Positions 18,601 to 23,639 of a stretch of 64,000 nt of DNA are shown here, piece after piece. Positions within the stretch are counted from its first letter, which is position 1, and each line of letters starts with the position of its first letter. The DNA is from Bactericera cockerelli. Lineage: Eukaryota; Arthropoda; Insecta; Hemiptera; Triozidae. Made by a program: the position numbers and the translations under genes. The stretch is from the NCBI GenBank assembly GCA_024516035.1, contig JAMCCL010000064.1, positions 52,878 through 116,877 on the forward strand. The letters run 5' to 3'. The notes under the pieces were generated by a model. It saw only the letters and a list, made by a program, of their open reading frames with translations. It searched no databases and was not told the origin of the DNA.

Positions 18601-20497
18601 TATGTATTATGTGTCTAATCCCATGTCACTTATTGCATGTTGGCGTAGCTATTTTAAAGTTCCTAAGCGATCTAAGAACAACTAGAAGTTCCTAGGAGCT
18701 TCCCGATGTTCCTAGAGCTCTTGCAGGAACTTCTAGAAGTTCCTACAACACCAACATTTGGAGAAGAATGGTATTTATGTTAATTCACCATGAACTGCTG
18801 TTATAACCACAACAACAATTTAGAATGTTTCATTTATTATTATTGCAGAGCTGTAGCTCCAGAAGAAAAGTCATTTGCTCAAGGACTTTCACTTTTGATG
18901 GTCAGTTTATTTGCTTTCATACCAGGTCCTATCATATTTGGAGTCATTATGGTAAGTATATTTCTTGTTAGGTGAGTTAGGAAGGAAGTGGTACTCAGCA
19001 AGAGATCACAAATATCCAACAAGACATAAGATAGATTTCTTTAACCCAGCTTATGACAAACAAAAATCTTTCTACTATGAGAGCAAATGTCTTTATAATA
19101 CTCTGCCAGATACATATAAGTTATTGGACTGGGACAACTTCAAGACTAAGACCAGTGATCTCTTGCTGGAAATATCACCATACACCAAAGATGAATACTA
19201 TCATAATTGGTCAAGTGACCAAACATAAAAACATACCACCAAACATATGTTTTCTGTTTTGTTTTTTTTTTTTTTTTCCTTTTGTATTATTGTATTTTTT
19301 GTATTGTACTGACCATTGGAATGCCTTCGTGGCGAAAATACCAAATAAAAGTTATTCTTATCTTATCTTAAGGATGTCAAAAACATGTGTTCAACAAAAC
19401 TACTGTCTTTTAGCGACCCACGTAATCATTTTTCATTCACTATATTTAAATTGAATTGCTCTGAACTTCTTAAATTTATCTACTTTCATTTTGAATGTTT
19501 TCTTCTGTTCTCTCAGATTCCTCTTGCATGATATGGGACAACACATGTGGAACCAAGGGAAACTGTAGGCTGTATGACAAGGAGAGCTTCCGATTCAGTA
19601 TTAATGGTCTTGGAGCTAGTAAGTGAATATTTATTTCAAATAAAGTATAATTATAAAGTTTCAAATAAAGTATAATGTGTTGTGAACAGTTTAATAACAT
19701 CAAAATTACATGTCTCGAATAACTCGATTTTGTTTAATTTTTTCGATAGCATAAATAGATAGTGAGTGTTTATGTAATGAAACACGCACTTTTAACTGGC
19801 AACAAAAAAAAGTTATGGTCTTTTTTTTAACTATAATTGTTGCATGGACCACCCTGTAGATAATTTCTTAAACCATCTGAAATGGTCACTCGAAATGGGC
19901 CGAATTTTCACAAAGAGTCCAAATCTGAAGAAAAAAACACGAATATAAAAAGCCATTTTCAATTTTGAGTCTACACCTACCTCCTTTTTAATGCAAGAAG
20001 TCAAATCATTCAGTATAGACAACAAATTAAAAATCGCTTCAAAATTTGTAATTTTACTTCCGGCTGAATTCTGTACGAAAATGTGATGGTCCGTTTTTCT
20101 TTTGGGTTTAATATTGCTTTCAACTGCGTCTTTGTCTGTAATTGACATAATTAGCCACTACATTATACACATAAATTTATGTATATTTATGTTTATAAGT
20201 TCTTGATTAAAATCCATTAGTGACTATACAAGTGGGTATTAGTATTCTATAATACCACACAGTATTTTCCCTTTTCATTGAGACTACATTGCTGTCTTGG
20301 ATTTTTTCTAATGGTCTAGTACTTCTAATGCTCTATGCTCTAATACTTCTTATTTCAGGTATTACTATAATAGGTGTCATATTGGATGCCATTGTTTGCT
20401 ATTTGGTAGAGATCTGAAACTGTATGAGGAAGAAACACCTATGTTGATGGCATTATCATCAGACAAAAAGAAGAAACTAGAGAAAACAGATTCCTAG
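3436..20497 (+). CDS. Oatp: Organic anion transporting polypeptide (Oatp/SLCO family), 12 coding exons, two frameshifts
   Basis: Sodium-independent membrane transporter of amphipathic organic anions (steroid conjugates and similar); insect members include the ecdysteroid importer. Coding exons: 3436-3646, 7444-7680, 8746-8934, 10198-10338, 11205-11459, 12495-12659, 13942-14137, 14476-14623, 18006-18244, 18849-18951, 19517-19618, 20359-20497. All introns are GT..AG, and phases agree through exon 9. The implied product is about 708 residues, the usual family length. Family marks: TTERRFKI-like TM1 end, SGNEVSQILLS in TM2, the superfamily signature DPRWLGAWWIG at TM6, a Kazal-like cysteine loop between TM9 and TM10, and EEKSFAQG and FIPGPIIFG at TM11. 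One base appears missing near 18950 and another near 20408-20411, so the copy as given does not encode the last two exons in frame. Intron 8 contains QARS on the other strand. The exact subfamily (possibly Oatp74D-like) is not resolved. Confidence 0.9.
3954..3988. repeat. Abutting mariner-type termini (ACAGGGTGT..ACACCCTGT)
   Basis: ACAGGGTGT and its inverse ACACCCTGT are only about 17 bp apart, beside a repeat that ends in ACCACCCTGTAGAT at about 4105. These are mariner-style ends, probably of nested, mostly deleted elements. Confidence 0.45.
4090..4720 (-). repeat. Dispersed AT-rich repeat, family A, minus copy
   Basis: Reverse-complement of the 6440-6870 copy. Shared landmarks are TTGTCCAAAACTTTGGATTT (about 4317) versus AAAATCCAAAATTTCGGACA (about 6641), the CGAATGTACCGTTCACGA block (about 4432), and the palindrome TTTCTAATATTAGAAA in both. 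Other + strand copies lie at 9235-9790. No coding potential; it is probably a MITE. Confidence 0.65.
4778..5320 (-). pseudogene. Retroelement protein relic (N-terminal part of an RT-containing protein)
   Basis: Two adjoining minus-strand frames (5320-5054, then 5023-4778) read like one broken protein: SLFDKIKNIRQTVRVLKGI, KYTELLNECHERNTENTWKG, LLFPYKL, then NLTLSNEETSPLPP, TRKTQKIVEAKINDGAVDS. From memory this order matches the N-terminal region of a widespread invertebrate retroelement protein whose later part is a reverse transcriptase. The C-terminal counterpart appears at 22712-22952. There is a frameshift between the two frames and no RT core. The family name is not asserted. Confidence 0.5.
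5389..5815 (+). pseudogene. Mariner transposase relic (DDE region, C-terminal part)
   Basis: The frames read HQYNAPIHKSMKTIANLKD at 5512-5568, the catalytic-domain stretch that carries the second Asp/His-Asn-Ala-Pro motif in mariner transposases. In shifted frames follow NLKKEL (about 5620), SEVIVV..AYYKAKN (about 5670-5715) and a terminal ASIDINGI piece (about 5761). At least three frameshifts and stops make it non-functional. No flanking inverted repeats were identified with confidence. Confidence 0.7.
6440..6870 (+). repeat. Dispersed AT-rich repeat, family A, plus copy
   Basis: Contains the palindrome TTTCTAATATTAGAAA (about 6455), the GATATTTAAGAAAATCC block, CTACCATATAAAACAAAT (about 6723) and TACAAGTGATTTAGTATA. 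It pairs as an inverted copy with 4090-4720 in the same intron and is repeated directly at 9378-9600. Confidence 0.65.
6940..7117 (-). mobile_element. tRNA-derived SINE, family 1
   Basis: Read on the minus strand from 7117, it begins TGTCCCGGTCACTCAGTGG (A-box-like) and has a B-box, GGTTCGAAACC, about 70 bp in. A tRNA-unrelated body follows (CATTTGGGATTTTTACCAC). Two smeared copies of the same family lie at 36363-36545 and 46285-46450. It is not a tRNA gene: the acceptor stem does not close. Confidence 0.8.
7444..7680 (+). CDS. Oatp: Oatp exon 2: TM2 and TM3
   Basis: Residues 71-149. Contains the family motif SGNEVSQILLS, YYGGQRNRPLWIAWGV and SCFIVALPHFIFGP, then the charged loop ALALTEEYLDRKR. 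The donor is GTAAGT, phase 1. The preceding acceptor is TTTTCAG. Confidence 0.92.
7681..8745. other. Oatp intron 2
   Basis: Mostly AT-rich. Around 8270-8330 it carries a fragment of a dispersed repeat (GGGTCCGCCAAAAAAGG..CTCGAAATATCTA) shared with about 23970-24020. Nothing else is recognised. Confidence 0.5.
8746..8934 (+). CDS. Oatp: Oatp exon 3: extracellular loop and TM4
   Basis: Residues 150-212. Two cysteines (EPICMLPG, QRCDQEP) precede TM4 (about IPPLLIFISQFILGIGTT). It ends SLGQTYLDDNTKKSNTPKLL, a strongly conserved Oatp stretch. The donor is GTAAAT, phase 1. Confidence 0.92.
9235..9790 (+). repeat. Dispersed repeat family A, two to three partial tandem copies
   Basis: Direct copies start at about 9235, 9378 and 9620. 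Each carries some of GATATTTAAGAAAATCC, CCATATAAAACAAAT, GATACAAGTGAT and CAATGTGAACCAA. A perfect 12-bp stem hairpin (9605-9642) sits at the junction of the last two. Confidence 0.65.
9605..9642. repeat. Perfect 12-bp stem-loop
   Basis: CGAGGAAGTATT at 9605-9616 is exactly the inverse of AATACTTCCTCG at 9631-9642, with a 14-nt loop. It lies at a repeat junction in Oatp intron 3 and is probably a remnant of element termini. Confidence 0.7.
9929..10108 (+). mobile_element. tRNA-derived SINE, family 2, with poly(A)
   Basis: Pol III-type head with an A-box-like TGGCTCAGAGC and a canonical B-box GGTTCGAATCC at 9976-9986, a unique body (TTTCCGGAATGGCATGAATG) and an 18-A tail at 10091-10108. A short TTGTAT repeat on both flanks may be the target duplication. 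It ends only 89 bp before the exon 4 acceptor. Confidence 0.85.
10198..10338 (+). CDS. Oatp: Oatp exon 4: TM5 and superfamily signature
   Basis: Residues 213-259. Contains TM5 (LRTMGPAFGFFIGYLCL) and DPRWLGAWWIG, the Oatp superfamily signature that marks the start of TM6. The donor is GTAATT, phase 1. Confidence 0.93.
10611..10642 (+). repeat. Retroelement-like tail with (AAT)n
   Basis: CCAATAAAGAGTT followed by about five AAT units. It looks like the 3' end of a small retroposon (poly(A) signal followed by a simple repeat tail). Which element it came from is not clear. Confidence 0.4.
10694..10814 (-). CDS. Candidate antisense C2H2 zinc-finger terminal exon
   Basis: On the minus strand a textbook acceptor (TTTCTGTTATCTTTCAG) ends at 10815. 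The following frame encodes about 39 residues to a TAA at 10694-10696. It contains KCYLCERYSTADKSNLKRH and QLIC, then YCDHCKFHTKGR: a Cys-x2-Cys..His-x3-Cys finger and the start of a second. This resembles the short alternative 3' zinc-finger exons of arthropod BTB-ZF genes. No upstream exon is visible, the finger has one residue more than usual between second Cys and His, and the second finger is cut off. It may therefore be a functional alternative exon of a gene lying to the right, or a transposed decayed copy. Confidence 0.45.
10816..11204. other. Rest of Oatp intron 4
   Basis: AT-rich sequence with a CAGTGTGTTTCAGCTC stretch near 10957 and a TTCACCCTGTACATA stretch near 11171, typical mariner-MITE ends. 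They bound a decayed element of about 220 bp with no coding content. Confidence 0.45.
11205..11459 (+). CDS. Oatp: Oatp exon 5: TM6 and large cytosolic loop
   Basis: Residues 260-344. TM6 (WLALGSVMMLFAVFISMF) is followed by the usual FPKKLP, then a charged, low-conservation cytosolic loop rich in K, R, D, N and T (KREKRERTG.., DITNNTKPNKS). The donor is GTAAGA, phase 1. Confidence 0.92.
11460..12494. other. Oatp intron 5
   Basis: No gene. It contains a repeat at 11715-11845 (TTCAAGATGGCTTCCCTTCA..) whose inverted copy is at 13160-13275 in intron 6, and a CAGGGTGTCTCAAAAAAT mariner-type terminus at about 12139. Confidence 0.5.
12495..12659 (+). CDS. Oatp: Oatp exon 6: TM7
   Basis: Residues 345-399: DFPQALKKLLQNRLLMTNIW, then TM7 (GIFYVLGGSGYITYLTKYIE) and the loop QFHKSAADASVIIG. 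The donor is GTAAGG, phase 1. Acceptor TTGCAG. Confidence 0.93.
12715..12845 (+). mobile_element. 5'-truncated tRNA-derived SINE, family 3
   Basis: It keeps the B-box GGTTCGAATCC (about 12738) in GACCTGGGTTCGAATCCCAG, followed by a body with GGCTCTGTACTCTAGATG and CCTCGTGAGGAAAA. A longer but smeared copy at 54690-54860 shows the missing head, CCGAGTGGTTA, which is Ser/Leu-tRNA-like. Confidence 0.7.
12955..13124. mobile_element. Mariner-type MITE with terminal inverted repeats and TA duplication
   Basis: The element is 12957-13122 (166 bp). The left end CAGGGTGTCTCA..AAGCGAACCAGCGC and right end GCGCTGGTTCACTT..TGAGACACCCTG pair over about 38 bp, the right arm having a 6-bp insertion. TA flanks both ends (12955-12956, 13123-13124), as in Tc1/mariner. 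There is no ORF. Confidence 0.88.
13160..13275 (-). repeat. Dispersed repeat, inverted copy of 11715-11845
   Basis: The reverse complement shares CAAGATGGCT, ACACTTGTAAG and CATATCAT..ATTGGCA..GGC with 11715-11845. Its function and class are unknown. Confidence 0.55.
13335..13905 (+). mobile_element. Deleted Tc1/mariner element with transposase remnant
   Basis: The element is 13337-13903 (567 bp) with 30-bp near-perfect inverted ends (CAGGGTGGTCAAAAAGTGCC at the left; the right end is its inverse with three mismatches) and TA at both flanks. Inside, 13549-13728 encodes the C-terminal end of a transposase: APDFFLWGYLKEKVYTNKPR followed by SSEELKNNIRVEIKK, the usual block after the last catalytic Asp. 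The DNA-binding part and first catalytic Asp are missing, so it is non-autonomous. Confidence 0.88.
13942..14137 (+). CDS. Oatp: Oatp exon 7: TM8 and TM9
   Basis: Residues 400-464. TM8 (PAAILAMCLGFLVSGQVI), a KFKPGPRYLLGW loop, TM9 (VVVGIFAVIGQIIAMFI), then SCEDTTFQGYN. The donor chosen is the weak GTCCGT at 14138, because only it keeps exon 8 in frame; the better-looking GTATAA four bases on would give an early stop. Confidence 0.88.
14476..14623 (+). CDS. Oatp: Oatp exon 8: Kazal-like cysteine loop, first half
   Basis: Residues 465-514: CNFNCSCESLKYSPVCHE, then FYSACHAGCTSS. The cysteine spacing is that of the Kazal-like domain in the large extracellular loop of Oatps. The donor is GTAAGA, phase 0. 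The next exon lies 3.4 kb away, beyond QARS. Confidence 0.92.
14713..14718 (-). terminator. Probable QARS poly(A) signal
   Basis: TTTATT on the + strand reads AATAAA on the minus strand, 183 nt past the QARS stop codon. It is the first canonical signal downstream and lies before Oatp exon 8, so the two mature mRNAs need not overlap. Confidence 0.55.
14901..17240 (-). CDS. QARS: Glutamine--tRNA ligase, cytoplasmic (GlnRS), complete
   Basis: Class I aminoacyl-tRNA synthetase that charges tRNA-Gln with glutamine. The 779 residues are uninterrupted, close to the human length of 775. Residues about 1-190 are the eukaryote-specific N-terminal helical domains, then a K/P-rich linker (about 200-230). 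The catalytic Rossmann core begins near residue 265 with RTRFPPEPNGILHIGHAKA (HIGH motif); the KMSKS-equivalent VVSKRK is near 500; DDPRLFTLTALRRRGFP and the C-terminal anticodon-binding beta-barrels follow. The start is at 17240 because ACCATGG is a strong Kozak context 13 nt after a minus-strand acceptor (CTTTCAG). The 33 residues readable upstream would come mostly from intron. The gene is nested antisense in Oatp intron 8. Confidence 0.96.
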   Translation of the reverse strand: MVETLDLIPALLSIGLNEKKATETLKNETLTKFLMKAIEEASKINKDALQECGSLLYHLASKIKVQTSIHLPLLVKYVVSKKLDSTLRLDTALEYTLAHVKNVKEKDLEEVCGVGIVVSGEDVEETVTKVLNKHKSELLEKRYRYNMGLLMQEVRSILKWADGKLIKSEVDVQVLDLLGPKTEADLAPAPKVKVTDKKPKAEKLKPTSNEIQENKFELSGENVNVADVIKKLPFHKPGENFKSDGYVVTESTEKILKEHLKYTGGKVRTRFPPEPNGILHIGHAKAININFGYAAAHNGICFLRYDDTNPEKEEEKFFTGIKDMVEWLGYKPYKITHSSDYFDQLYQWAVKLISKGLAYVCHQKSEEIKGFNPPPSPWRERPIEENLKLFEAMKNGLVNEGEATLRMKITLEEGKQDPVAYRIKFLPHHRTGDTWCIYPTYDYTHCLCDSIEHITHSLCTKEFQSRRSSYYWLCNILDIYCPVQWEYGRLNMNYTVVSKRKIAKLIEEGIVSNWDDPRLFTLTALRRRGFPAEAINKFCARMGVTGAQAVVSPVMLEAVVREVLNDTAVRVMVVTEPLTLNIVNFDQLNIDTKFTVPDFPNDTSKGSHDIQFDRTIYIEKSDFKVTAEKGYRRLSPGQTVGLRYAGLVIEVDKVHTNLSGVVTSVDVKATPVGPDNKPKAFIHWVAKPISVEIRLYSRLFIHKNPEDTNEVPQGFLSDINPDSLKVNSGYADLGFASVKPYDRFQFERIGFFTVDEDTLTANKPVVNLTVSLKEDTGKS
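17254..17317 (-). other. Probable 64-nt intron in the QARS 5'UTR
   Basis: On the minus strand a donor-like GTATGC begins at 17317 and a strong acceptor TTTTTATCTTTCAG ends at 17254, with the exon resuming AGAGACGTGTACC before the ATG. The acceptor is clear; the donor is a guess and a more distant one is possible. Confidence 0.45.
17388..17810. mobile_element. Possible decayed mariner-like element upstream of QARS
   Basis: TTTTCATTAAGAGCGCCCT (about 17387) and AGGGAGCTATTCATTAAAA (about 17780) form an imperfect inverted pair about 400 bp apart. There is no reading frame between. It sits within a few hundred bases of the QARS 5' end and could have altered its promoter. Confidence 0.4.
18006..18244 (+). 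CDS. Oatp: Oatp exon 9: Kazal-like loop, second half, and TM10
   Basis: Residues 515-593. EYFNCSCV closes the cysteine loop, followed by an insert with INIYENGRYEF, then SGTCTFDCGNIF and TM10 (FLAWIVIMCILHALGS). The donor is GTAAGT with two bases carried over. Codons here are visibly more AT-rich than in exons 1-8. Confidence 0.92.
18402..18536 (-). mobile_element. tRNA-Gly-like SINE, family 4
   Basis: Minus strand from about 18536: GCGCGATTAGCTCAGTGG (A-box), CTCGCTTGCCATGCGA (a 7-nt anticodon loop with GCC, as in tRNA-Gly), then GGTCCCAGGTTCGCTCCC (B-box). It continues into a body ending near 18402. A 33-bp piece of the same body (AAGGAAAGTAATGGAATCAC) recurs at 21863-21895. It is not a tRNA gene, since the acceptor stem is not complementary. 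Confidence 0.72.
18658..18750. repeat. Cluster of AAGTTCCT repeats with a 20-bp perfect palindrome
   Basis: AAGTTCCT or its inverse occurs several times in about 90 bp. At 18725-18744 AGGAACTTCTAGAAGTTCCT is its own reverse complement, and its core TTCTAGAA is the central part of a heat-shock-element consensus, although the outer pentamers are spaced 4 instead of 5 bp. It lies in Oatp intron 9. Confidence 0.6.
18849..18951 (+). CDS. Oatp: Oatp exon 10: TM11, with apparent one-base deletion at its end
   Basis: Residues 594-628: RAVAPEEKSFAQGLSLLMV, FAFIPGPIIFG. The frame is open to GGAGTCATTATG|GTAAGT and ends in phase 0, but exon 11 needs one carried base (G before ATTCC) to read DSSCMIWDNTC. 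Oatps normally have I-I-D or similar here, so one T is probably missing from ATTAT(T)G near 18950. Confidence 0.85.
18965..19375 (+). mobile_element. 3' end of a non-LTR retrotransposon in Oatp intron 10
   Basis: The frame at 18965-19228 reads ARDHKYPTRHKIDFFNPAY and CLYNTLPDTYK to a stop. This is the C-terminal 'NTR..LWN.LP' region that follows the reverse transcriptase in CR1/RTE-like LINEs. A 3'UTR follows, with a T-rich tract (19257-19278), AAATAAAAGTT and a short TCTTA repeat tail ending near 19372. It is 5'-truncated by reverse transcription, as LINE insertions usually are. Confidence 0.75.
19517..19618 (+). CDS. Oatp: Oatp exon 11: last extracellular cysteine loop
   Basis: Residues 629-662. 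It reads SSCMIWDNTCGTKGNC, then LYDKESFRFSINGLGA, the conserved CxxW..C..xxGxC loop before TM12. It is in frame only if one base is carried from exon 10. Acceptor TTCTCTCAG, donor GTAAGT. Confidence 0.88.
20359..20497 (+). CDS. Oatp: Oatp exon 12: TM12 and C-terminus, with second frameshift
   Basis: Residues 663-708. The frame enters as SITIIGVILDAIVCYLV (TM12), then hits TGA at 20415-20417. One added base near 20408-20411 restores the family's D-L-K-L-Y motif followed by a charged tail ending at TAG 20495-20497. The lysine-rich tail (SSDKKKKLEKTDS) looks genuine, which favours a base error over an old pseudogene. Confidence 0.82.
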
Positions 20498-21117
20498 TGG
20501 AGATGCAGATATGTCCTAACCCTAATATTAGATCAATTACTGTACTTCCACCATTGACATTTGAATTGAAACATCTATTTTATGTCATCTTATGTTCCAT
20601 GATTTAACATTTTGTGATAAACCTATAACAATTGTTCTTTATTATTATTTTATATTTTATAAATATTTTATTTTTTTATGAAATTGATGACAATTCTGAA
20701 TTTTATTAATATTGGACATGTGATTATTTAGGTCCAATGAAGAGCTCATGATGACTCATTATTTTCTAGTAACTTAGTACCTAGCCAGTGAATTTTGCTC
20801 ATAGATTTTGAACTTTTTTGATCTGATAAATACTGAGGTCATTCATAACAGATACCCTCCATTAGCAAGAAACTGAGAAACCTTGCTATCTAATTAAATT
20901 TCACCTAGCCAGGAATAGCAAACATCACAAACCTGGGGGTCACCCATCAAGTCTTTACATTGCTGGTCATTGCTAAACTTTAGTGGTCACACAAAAATCT
21001 ATCAGTGTATTAAATTCCCCAAAAAAACTACCGTTGAAAAAAGGGCCTATGAAGGTAGTGATTTCTTGTTTGAGGGCAAGTTACTTTGGTACTATCTTCA
21101 TTTTTTATGTTTTTAAT
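20498..21117. other. Oatp 3'UTR and downstream sequence
   Basis: AT-rich. No canonical AATAAA is visible in the first 500 nt; ATTAAA at about 20893 is a weak candidate. Nothing else is recognised. Confidence 0.45.
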
Positions 21118-21254
21118 TGCCAACATTACTATCCTCTAACTTGGACAGTTTTACTCCTTGTGGTGGTTAAATTGGTATTTAATAGATTTTGCAGTAATAT
21201 TCCAGACAACCAATAGCATGTAACTGGCCAAGTTAGAGGATAGTAAAGTTGGCA
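21118..21254. mobile_element. Small foldback element with 27-bp inverted ends
   Basis: TGCCAACATTACTATCCTCT.. at 21118 is matched, with one mismatch, by the inverse ending ..AGAGGATAGTAAAGTTGGCA at 21254. The 137-bp element has no ORF. Confidence 0.75.
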
Positions 21255-21279
21255 GACTAAAACATTTTTGATAGGAGGA

Positions 21280-21490
21280 GCTCTGGAACTTGGCCCTTTT
21301 TTTCAAAAGGAAGTTTTTTTGAGGGATATCAATACTTTTTGTAAATGTATAAAAAGACTGAAACACGTGTACCATTATATAAGAGGGAAAACATTTTCTA
21401 CTGGGTTTTGTTGTTGTTTTTTTTCCATCATAACCAGAGGCAGCCTAAGGAAGGCTCAACTTTAGAATTTAAATGAAACCACCCTGTTTA
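21280..21490 (+). repeat. Dispersed repeat family B
   Basis: Shares CACGTGTACCATTATAT.., GGGAAAACATTTTCTACTGG and AACTTTAG blocks with 24050-24140 and, smeared, with 33062-33135. It ends near CCACCCTG, a mariner-style end. A MITE is likely. Confidence 0.55.
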
Positions 21491-21898
21491 ATTGAAGAGT
21501 AGAGAATAGCAGCATGAAGAGGCTGACCATCCTACAATATTAATAATGAATTTCTTCTTTAAATTTTCCTTTTTTTTGAGTTTTGTTCTTTGTTACCTTA
21601 GTGTTGATGACTTGAAATGTAAATAAATAAATAGAACTAAAATAATTATGATAGTAGTGTTTGTATTTCTCTATGTACCCAATAAATCTTAAAAAAGTAC
21701 AGTGACTGACAGTATAAAAACTGCACTTTGTTCCCACAAGATCATTATTAGACTAACTGCATGACACAACCCTATTTCCTCTCATTAGGTATGTATGTGT
21801 AATATCAACAGTAGATTAACTAGAAACTTATTTGCAAGAGACGAGTTTTTATTTTCTTTGTCCTATATTAAGGAAAGTAATGGAATCACCCAAAAAAA

Positions 21899-21917
21899 TG
21901 TGTGTGTGTGTGTGTGT
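21899..21917. repeat. (TG)n microsatellite
   Basis: About nine uninterrupted TG units, immediately after the 33-bp fragment of SINE family 4 at 21863-21895. Confidence 0.85.
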
Positions 21918-22046
21918 TTCATACTGGAATAGAAATTTAGTATTGGAATAGCAATTTACAATTCCATAAATCACTATATACTTTAATATTATTCCATATC
22001 TTACAATTCCATAACATAACGGAACAATGGAATGGAATTTCCATAT

Positions 22047-22492
22047 CCTAAAACCTGCCTGGTGAAAAGTCATTTTAGGAGATAATTAGGTAAATGTCTA
22101 GTTTATATTCAACTTAATACTGTGCTTTAGGGCTGAGCTGATCATGAGTGATCTGAGTCATTGAATGAGGTTTTTCAAGGGATCTGAATAAATGAGAAAT
22201 GACATCACTATGGACCCAAAATAAGGTTAGTGATAGTGAAACTGAGTACCCAAGAGGTAGGGGGATGGACAAAGGTGGAGATCAGTTGATCTAAAGTATT
22301 TAAGCTGATTTCTTTTTACCCTGATCTTTTTTGAACCAGATCCAGATCCCTTGAAAAACCTCATTCACTGACTCAGATCACTCATGATCAGCACAGCCCT
22401 AAAGCACAGTATGTTGAATATAAACTAGAATAAATTGGACATTATTACCAAACTATCTCCTAAAAGGATTTTTCTCTAGGCAGGTTTTAGGA
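22047..22492. mobile_element. Foldback MITE with very long inverted repeats
   Basis: Both arms begin CCTAAAACCTGCCT and can be paired inward for about 150 bp with few differences. Landmarks are TTTTAGGAGATA, CTAGTTTATATTCAAC, CTGTGCTTTAGGGCTG, TGATCATGAGTGATCTGAG and GGTTTTTCAAGGGATCTG, each present once per arm in opposite orientation. The unpaired centre is about 120 bp. No ORF; the target duplication is not clear. Confidence 0.85.
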
Positions 22493-22711
22493 TTATTTGT
22501 TATTAGGTTCATATTGTGCCAGGAACAGATATACATCCATCAATCTAGAGAAACAAATATAAATATAAATGCTGTAATAGACACAGTGCCATATCTGGTC
22601 TATAAGAAAAACATAGAACCTATATCTTCCCAGCAACATTAAAAACCAACCAGTCAGTAATCGTGATAAAGCTTATGAGCCTAGGTGAAACTTAAGTCAG
22701 TGAGTGAAAAT

Positions 22712-22952
22712 TTAAAGAATCACATCTTCCATAGTAGCACAAACTAGAAGTGTGCCCAGCACACTAGCCGCATTTCCACGCTGTATTACAATTGACAGTC
22801 TTTGCATTAGGAACGCTTTGGATTTGGAAGTACCAGTGAGCTGAGACAATCTGTCTCCAATCTTTTTCACAATAGCCCTGGTTTCTCTGCTCCAGGGACC
22901 CATCGTTTCTCACACTATTCAACCCATCAGTTGAATAGTGAGAGAAAGCCAT
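22712..22952 (-). pseudogene. Retroelement protein relic (C-terminal end)
   Basis: A minus-strand frame reads GPWSRETRAIVKKIGDRLSQ and LMQRLSIVIQRGNAASVLGT. From memory these match the C-terminal end (QR[IL]S.AIQRGNAASxLGT) of the same invertebrate RT-protein family suggested at 4778-5320. An upstream frame overlaps through a frameshift. No RT core is present. Confidence 0.5.
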
Positions 22953-23081
22953 TGCTTCAGGTAGAAGTTAGTTATTCATCTACTTTCCAGGCAAATCTGG
23001 TTCATTGTTCTTCAGTCAGATATTTACTCCACTTGTGGTAAGGCAGCAAAAACCCTTGATTTATTTTACACACAACTACAT

Positions 23082-23250
23082 AGTGGTTCAGAAAAACGTT
23101 GACACCTGTTAATGGTAGGTAAGGCCACCACTGAGTACCACAAGTAAAGTATCGATCAACTACTCAGAGTTGGATGAAAAACTCAGCTGTATCTCTAAAG
23201 ATTCTAACAAGGAGGTGTCAACGTTTATCTAGACGTCCCTGAATAAGAAG
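23082..23250. mobile_element. Decayed MITE with AAACGTTGACACCT inverted ends
   Basis: AAAACGTTGACACCTGTTA near 23093 and its inverse AGGTGTCAACGTTTA near 23213-23227 bound about 140 bp without an ORF. The right end runs on to GACGTCCCTG, which resembles a mariner terminus. Confidence 0.6.
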
Positions 23251-23639
23251 TACCTATATGGAAATTTAAACTTATATTCATACTTACAAGGTTTTCTCTG
23301 TGTTAGTAGTAATATTAAACTGCAAAGATCAGCACTTTGCTTGCCAGAAAAATTTCTTTCGCAGCACTGTTGAAAGAGACTCAATTAAGTTCCTTTTAAC
23401 TTAAATCAACTAATAGACGTCCAATAATATTATTTTTGATAATTATGAAAGTTGGAAGTTCGTTTCATTCATTCAGTACTCATAGAAACAAATAACCAAT
23501 CAACCAATGTTGCAAATAACGAATTGTAGCAACGAATTTCTTTATTCGATAGGGTTAAAAAAAAATGTTATTTACAAAAAAAATCCCATTATTAAATTAT
23601 CCCTTTTTTTGTTTAACCTTTTGTATTTTTCTTTATTTC

